A DNA stretch of 64,000 nucleotides from Phycisphaerales bacterium (lineage in GTDB: Bacteria; Planctomycetota; Phycisphaerae; Phycisphaerales; UBA1924), in contig JAEPOJ010000021.1 in NCBI GenBank assembly GCA_017642965.1, positions 1-64,000 of the forward strand. The letters run 5' to 3'. Below, piece by piece: positions 60,621 to 64,000 of this stretch (positions are counted from its first letter, which is position 1; each line of letters starts with the position of its first letter). The notes under the pieces are model-generated. The model was not told where the DNA came from. It did not search any database and was given only the letters and a program-made list of their open reading frames with translations. The position numbers and the translations under genes are program-made.

Positions 60621-62254
60621 GGACTTTCCCCCTCGCTTGAACCATGGATCATATCCAACTTCAAAGACTCAACCAGAGGATCATGTTCACCTAACTTGCT
60701 GACCAAGAGCGTCTTGGCTTGCTCGAACGAGCTCCTATACACCTCTTCTTTACGCCCAGCTGCTCGCTCAACCTTCGCAAGCAACCACCACCAGTATGCA
60801 ACTGTGATCCGAGATACAGAGGCGTCGCGAGTATGCGATTCTACTTCACTCCGAAGCATCATCTCACCATCCATTGTCGTCAAAGCGGCATACGACCAGA
60901 CTTCCCACTCTGGAACCACTTTGCTTAGCTCAATGATCGCCCAGTATGTTGCGGGGTTTAGTTCGCCATCACGCAAACGGGCATCGAGGATGGTCTTCTG
61001 GAACGTACCCTTCATCTCCTCCACCTGCATACGGAGCAAGTGTCCCTGCTTAACCTGCTCTCGCTGGTTGAGAATCGTTGTCAGGAGCACCGCTAGGACA
61101 ACAAATAGGCCCAAGAGACCGATCGCATTGCGACGCGCAAACAGAGCTGTTCGAGTACCAACCTGCTGCTTTGGCAGACCAGAACCCCTGAAGTGCTTCA
61201 AGTCAACGAGTGCGATCCGGATTGCCTCCGCAGACTGGTATCGATCAGCTGGCCTGCGAGCCAAGCATCCTTTCAGGATGTGTCGGATGCGTTTGGGCAC
61301 CTTACTGAGATCAACCTCGTCCTTGCTGGCAAGGAACGCAAGTGCCATTGCGTCGCTGTTCCCGTTCGGGTACTCCCCGGCGAGAAGGAAGAACGCGACC
61401 GCACCGATGCCGTATATGTCAACGAGCGTCGAGTCCGCGTCGTGCGTCAGCTGCTCGGGTGCCATGCACTTCGGCGATCCCGCAACACTCTGGTCATCAT
61501 CCGCGTGCGCGGCGATCCCGAAGTCCGCGATTACTGGTCGCCCCTTAAGCATAATGATATTCGACGGCTTCAGGTCGCGGTGCACGATGGGGAGCGTATG
61601 AATGGCTTGCACACCCAGGCAGATCTGCATCAGGATCTCGATCACCTCGCTCATCCGAGGTGTGTGCTTAGGTGCCCACTCTTCAAGCGTCGGCCCGTCG
61701 AGATACTCGTACACGATGTACGAGACCGGGCTCCCATGGAGATCGACGTCGTGATCGTGAACGCGGACAACATTCGGGTGGTCCATGCTTTGAACTCGGA
61801 CACTTTGGACAGCGTCGGGGTTCTTGTGGATCTTGATCGCCACGTGGGATCGGTTCGCGGTCCTGAACTTCCGATCGACTGCGCGGTAGACCCAGCCTTG
61901 GGAGCCTTGAGCAATCAACGCCTCAATTCGGTAGCGACCCTTGCCATCAGTCAGAGTGGGACCAAAGTACGCACCCTCATGAAGCTGTTCACGCGGCTGC
62001 CTGATCAGTGCTCGGCGATTCGACTCGGCGACGATCGCTGCCCGAAGTTCATCATCAACCAGGTCAGGAAGCTCTCGCTCGATGTGCTCGATCGCTTCGC
62101 GGCCTTGTGTTTGCGCGATGATCATCTCGGTGTGTTCGATCCAGACATGCAGTACATCGCGGACAATGACTTGATCGGAAGGCTCTCGATTCCTCAGGAC
62201 CTCCTCGATCGCCTCGCCATTTGCAAGCTGGTCTTCGTAACGCGGATCGATCAT
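60617..62254 (-). CDS. Membrane-anchored Ser/Thr protein kinase (prophage cargo)
   Basis: A 545-aa eukaryotic-type kinase. A helical N-terminal region of about 100 residues precedes the kinase domain: glycine loop IAQGSQGWVYRAVD, VAIKIHK with the Lys, HRDLKPSNI catalytic loop, ADFGIAAH metal motif and MAPEQL. All catalytic residues are present. A TM (AIGLLGLFVVLAVLLTTIL, near residue 355) leads to an extracytoplasmic helical domain of about 170 residues, probably a sensor. The gene overlaps the sigma factor gene upstream and the membrane-protein gene downstream (ATGA both). Kinase-sigma pairs are common in planctomycete chromosomes, but here the pair lies inside a prophage. Phage 933W Stk is a precedent for a prophage kinase acting in exclusion. 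Confidence 0.88.
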   Translation of the reverse strand: MIDPRYEDQLANGEAIEEVLRNREPSDQVIVRDVLHVWIEHTEMIIAQTQGREAIEHIERELPDLVDDELRAAIVAESNRRALIRQPREQLHEGAYFGPTLTDGKGRYRIEALIAQGSQGWVYRAVDRKFRTANRSHVAIKIHKNPDAVQSVRVQSMDHPNVVRVHDHDVDLHGSPVSYIVYEYLDGPTLEEWAPKHTPRMSEVIEILMQICLGVQAIHTLPIVHRDLKPSNIIMLKGRPVIADFGIAAHADDDQSVAGSPKCMAPEQLTHDADSTLVDIYGIGAVAFFLLAGEYPNGNSDAMALAFLASKDEVDLSKVPKRIRHILKGCLARRPADRYQSAEAIRIALVDLKHFRGSGLPKQQVGTRTALFARRNAIGLLGLFVVLAVLLTTILNQREQVKQGHLLRMQVEEMKGTFQKTILDARLRDGELNPATYWAIIELSKVVPEWEVWSYAALTTMDGEMMLRSEVESHTRDASVSRITVAYWWWLLAKVERAAGRKEEVYRSSFEQAKTLLVSKLGEHDPLVESLKLDMIHGSSEGESP

Positions 62255-62754
62255 GCGCGTCTCGATTCAATGTGCGCGCGGATCTCTCGCTTGCAATCGG
62301 CGATCCGGGTTCGGACTGTCGAAGCCTTCATGCCCATCTGGTCTGCGATCTGCCGTGAGCTGAACCCCTTGCAGTACTGCTGGAGGATCGTCCGTTGACC
62401 TGTATCGAGCATCAACATCTCGTTGATCGTCTCAACGACGAGCTCCTGCTCGAGATCGGGGAAGTCGATGCTCGCAAGCCGCAGCATGATCTCCTTCTGC
62501 TCGCGCTTGAATTGCTCAGACTTCGCCTTTCGAGCGTGATCGATGGAGGCGTTGGTCATCACCCGGTTGGTGTAAGCGCAGAACTCGTCCGTCGAGCTGA
62601 AGCGGTCTGCGTCGGGCAGCTCGCCCATTCTCCGGCACGTCGTCGAGACCAGCTCGTGCGTGTCGGTGTGGTGGTTCTTCCTGGCGATCCGGCTTGCATG
62701 CGTCCGGAACCATCCGAACCTTGCAGCGATGAACTCAAGATCACGAATCCCCAT
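62251..62754 (-). CDS. ECF-like sigma factor (prophage cargo)
   Basis: A 167-aa sigma-70-type factor with regions 2 and 4 only. Region 2 includes EFCAYTNRVMTNASIDHARK. Region 4 is the HTH block RTILQQYCKGFSSRQIADQM followed by KASTVRTRIADCKREIRAHI. It is the first gene of the cargo operon, and its stop overlaps the kinase start (ATGA). The kinase may phosphorylate it, or it may drive the operon itself. A low-GC promoter-like stretch (TTGTGT-N16-TACAAG) lies directly upstream on the minus strand. Confidence 0.82.
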   Translation of the reverse strand: MGIRDLEFIAARFGWFRTHASRIARKNHHTDTHELVSTTCRRMGELPDADRFSSTDEFCAYTNRVMTNASIDHARKAKSEQFKREQKEIMLRLASIDFPDLEQELVVETINEMLMLDTGQRTILQQYCKGFSSRQIADQMGMKASTVRTRIADCKREIRAHIESRRA

Positions 62755-62948
62755 GGTTCGGCCATCTTACTTGTAATTTTTCTCAAACACAACACAACAG
62801 GGGGGTACTCGGCTCCGCTCTATTTGCATGGGAACCATGTTTTCGCTCCGATGCCTACAAGCTGTTTCTTTGCAGGCCGATTTGACTCGGATCTGTGGCA
62901 GACGTGTCGTACCGCGAATCACCCAGTTTCTCCGATTGAAGAGGCATG

Positions 62949-62969
62949 GGCTCACCGTAGTGGTGAGCC
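62949..62969 (+). repeat. Perfect 8-bp hairpin upstream of the Cys-rich secreted protein
   Basis: GGCTCACC-GTAGT-GGTGAGCC, about 30 nt before the ATG at 63000, just upstream of the ribosome-binding site. There is no T run. Possible 5'-UTR control element or operator in the 245-nt divergent region. Confidence 0.45.
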
Positions 62970-62999
62970 ATCTACACCTCCCAAAAACGGAGATCCATC

Positions 63000-63344
63000 A
63001 TGTTCATTGCTACAGCTGCCGTTGTCGCAGTCCTCCATTTCTCAGGCGGCCAGCAGCCCGCTGGACCCACTTGCCAAACAGCACCGGATGGTGCACCTCC
63101 ACAAGTCGTCGATTGCTACGACATCGAATGCAAGCTTTACAGAGACGCTTGGAACGCATGCTCGGACTCGGACTGCCGAGCAGCGGCGGCTGCGGCATAT
63201 GCATTCGCGATTGGTGAGTGCTGGGAAGGGTACCTACAGCAAGTCAGTCATGACTCGTGGGTCACGCTCTGGTACGCGGGCGATGAGTTCGGGGTTTCAT
63301 ACGACAACAGCATCCCGGTCGGCGCACACGCCTTCCTCTTCTGA
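63000..63344 (+). CDS. Small secreted Cys-rich protein
   Basis: A 114-aa protein with GGAG 7 nt before the ATG. A short signal peptide (MFIATAAVVAVLHFSGG) is followed by about six Cys in a pattern CQ...DCYDIEC...NACSDSDC...GEC, then a domain ending VPVGAHAFLF-like (IPVGAHAFLF). The Cys spacing suggests disulfides outside the cytoplasm. It is divergent from the sigma-kinase operon and may be a lysogenic-conversion gene. No family was recognised. Confidence 0.66.
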   Translation: MFIATAAVVAVLHFSGGQQPAGPTCQTAPDGAPPQVVDCYDIECKLYRDAWNACSDSDCRAAAAAAYAFAIGECWEGYLQQVSHDSWVTLWYAGDEFGVSYDNSIPVGAHAFLF

Positions 63345-63417
63345 TCCTCGAACGCCACAAGGCACGGAGGGCGGCTGGGAGGCTAGCCGTCCTCAGATTC
63401 GACAAGGTGATAGAGAG

Positions 63418-63840
63418 ATGGACGCAAGGACGCAGACGCAGCTGAGGAAGCTCACGGAGCAGCATGCCCCGCACCTCACCGCCGCACTCGACGAGCTGAT
63501 CCTACAGACGCCCCGCCTGGCCGATGGGAGCATCCACGACCCACGTGAGCCCGTCTTCCATGCGAGCACAGCATCCGATGACTATCCACCGCTCCAATTG
63601 GGGTTCACTCCGTCACTCGGCTACCACGTGATGGTGTTCCAGGATCTTCCTGATGGACCCAGCCTGATCCGTTACCCGATCGCAGACTGTGATCGATCAC
63701 CTGAAGCAAGCGAGCAGCGTCGGCGCGCAGCGCGCACCAAAGGCGCACACCCGATCCCGCTTGTCGGCTTGAGATCCGCAATCCCGTCCGGATTCAAATC
63801 GCGCACTCTTGATCACGCGACCGGTTTTCCCGCATTTTGA
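63418..63840 (+). CDS. Hypothetical protein near the right prophage end
   Basis: A 140-aa protein from ATG 63418. An N-terminal helix (RTQTQLRKLTEQHAPHLTAA) precedes a mixed region with QLGFTPSLGYHVMVFQDLPD and a basic C-terminus. A longer upstream reading in the same frame passes antisense through the sigma gene and is not accepted. Last gene before the right end of the prophage. Function unknown; moderate confidence that it is translated. Confidence 0.5.
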   Translation: MDARTQTQLRKLTEQHAPHLTAALDELILQTPRLADGSIHDPREPVFHASTASDDYPPLQLGFTPSLGYHVMVFQDLPDGPSLIRYPIADCDRSPEASEQRRRAARTKGAHPIPLVGLRSAIPSGFKSRTLDHATGFPAF

Positions 63841-63920
63841 GTTCTGGCCCGACGGCTCGCGTAAACGCTGACCATACCGAGATATACCGCAATACGTCGC
63901 TATACGAAGGCTCTTCCGGT

Positions 63921-63938
63921 ATTTCCTTGCGGCTCATG
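63921..63938 (-). repeat. Right prophage end (inverted repeat)
   Basis: Read inwards on the minus strand this is CATGAGCCGCAAGGAAAT, matching the left end CATGGTCCGCAACAAAT at most positions. It is followed by CCGGAAGAGCC, as in the left-end repeats. CCACGC follows outside at 63939. Confidence 0.6.
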
Positions 63939-63943
63939 CCACG
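63939..63943. repeat. Right copy of the target-site duplication (CCACG)
   Basis: Same five bases as at 28995-28999, directly outside the right inverted repeat. Confidence 0.6.
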
Positions 63944-63954
63944 CCCCACGCGAT

Positions 63955-64000
63955 CTACAATCCCGCGATGTCCACCCAGACCACCAATCAGAAGCCGTAC
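63955..64000 (+). CDS. Start of a host gene (partial) with -10-like TACAAT
   Basis: After the right end an open frame starts at ATG 63968 (MSTQTTNQKPY...) and runs off the window. TACAAT at 63955-63960 lies 7 nt before the ATG and could be the -10 box of a nearly leaderless transcript. Too little is visible to identify the product. The feature includes the -10-like element; the coding part begins at 63968. Confidence 0.4.

Larger units (their letters stand above)
29000..63938. mobile_element. Mu-like transposable prophage, about 34.9 kb
   Basis: The element carries a MuA-type DDE transposase, a MuB-type ATPase, a gp28-like large terminase, portal, minor head protein, scaffold, major capsid, neck and non-contractile-tail genes, plus regulators and cargo. 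Its ends are inverted repeats (CATGGTCCGCAA and CATGAGCCGCAA read inwards) flanked by CCACG(C) direct repeats. The size is close to that of Mu (37 kb). Unlike Mu, early and late operons are divergent from a central control region, and the transposition genes lie right of centre. One frameshift is present in the last late gene. No holin/endolysin pair was recognised. Whether it is inducible cannot be told from sequence. Confidence 0.85.

Noticed and set aside
62395-63417. Upstream part of a 481-codon plus-strand frame ending at 63840
   Set aside because: Runs antisense through the cargo sigma factor and out of frame through the Cys-rich secreted gene.
29002-63936. Prophage limits with canonical 5'-TG...CA-3' ends
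   Set aside because: No matching flanking duplication results. CATG ends with CCACG duplication fit both sides better.

Overview
The window looks like the chromosome of a planctomycete of the class Phycisphaerae. Host genes are GC-rich. Two secreted proteins end in the tandem DFFDVSAFLNAFN-type GC dockerin tail known from that group, and several host proteins are exported, low-complexity proteins typical of planctomycetes. A 34.9-kb transposable (Mu-like) prophage fills the right half.

Left host part (1-28.9 kb): partial topA, divergent from astB (arginine succinyltransferase pathway), and nhaA with a large His/Asp/Glu-rich insert. An FtsX-family permease/ATPase pair with a DUF3299 protein follows. 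Next come a GC-dockerin secreted protein, a pyrimidine-salvage pair (upp and a yeast-type cytosine deaminase, convergent), an exported protein, a choice-of-anchor B protein with dockerin tail, a parallel beta-helix protein and tRNA-Leu(UAG). A forward run DoxX - vWA/solenoid - tmk - plsY follows, then a small ORF. On the minus strand are a GAF/SpoIIE phosphatase, an exported TPR-like protein and an anti-sigma/ECF sigma pair.

Prophage (about 29000-63938): the ends carry inverted repeats CATG(GT/AG)CCGCAA flanked by a direct repeat CCACG(C). The genome is divergent around a control region at 50.9-51.45 kb, where paired palindromic operators overlap a sigma-70-like promoter. Leftwards runs the late operon, tightly coupled by ATGA/GTGA/TGATG overlaps: small membrane proteins, small and large terminase, portal, minor head protein, scaffold, SU10-type major capsid protein, an unknown 284-aa protein, and a 1000-aa protein that appears to fuse a beta-helix fibre to a head-tail adaptor. 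It continues with stopper, gp10-like, tail terminator, tube, a short tape measure, two large tail-tip proteins, and a last protein whose gene needs a +1 frameshift. Rightwards runs the early operon: two HTH regulators with a strongly structured RNA between them, small proteins, a MuA-type DDE transposase (D265, D335, E394), a MuB-type ATPase and two unknown proteins.

The right 6.3 kb of the prophage is cargo of visibly lower GC: a small beta-type protein, a structured intergenic region, a beta-class DNA methyltransferase, and a five-gene minus-strand operon. That operon encodes an ECF-like sigma factor, a membrane-anchored Ser/Thr kinase, two membrane proteins and a small basic coiled-coil protein, closed by its own terminator. 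A Cys-rich secreted protein and one more unknown follow. This prophage-borne sigma-kinase-membrane operon is the best candidate in the window for an undescribed system. Rejoining the two host flanks recreates an intergenic region with a possible promoter, whose -35 and -10 elements the prophage would have separated.
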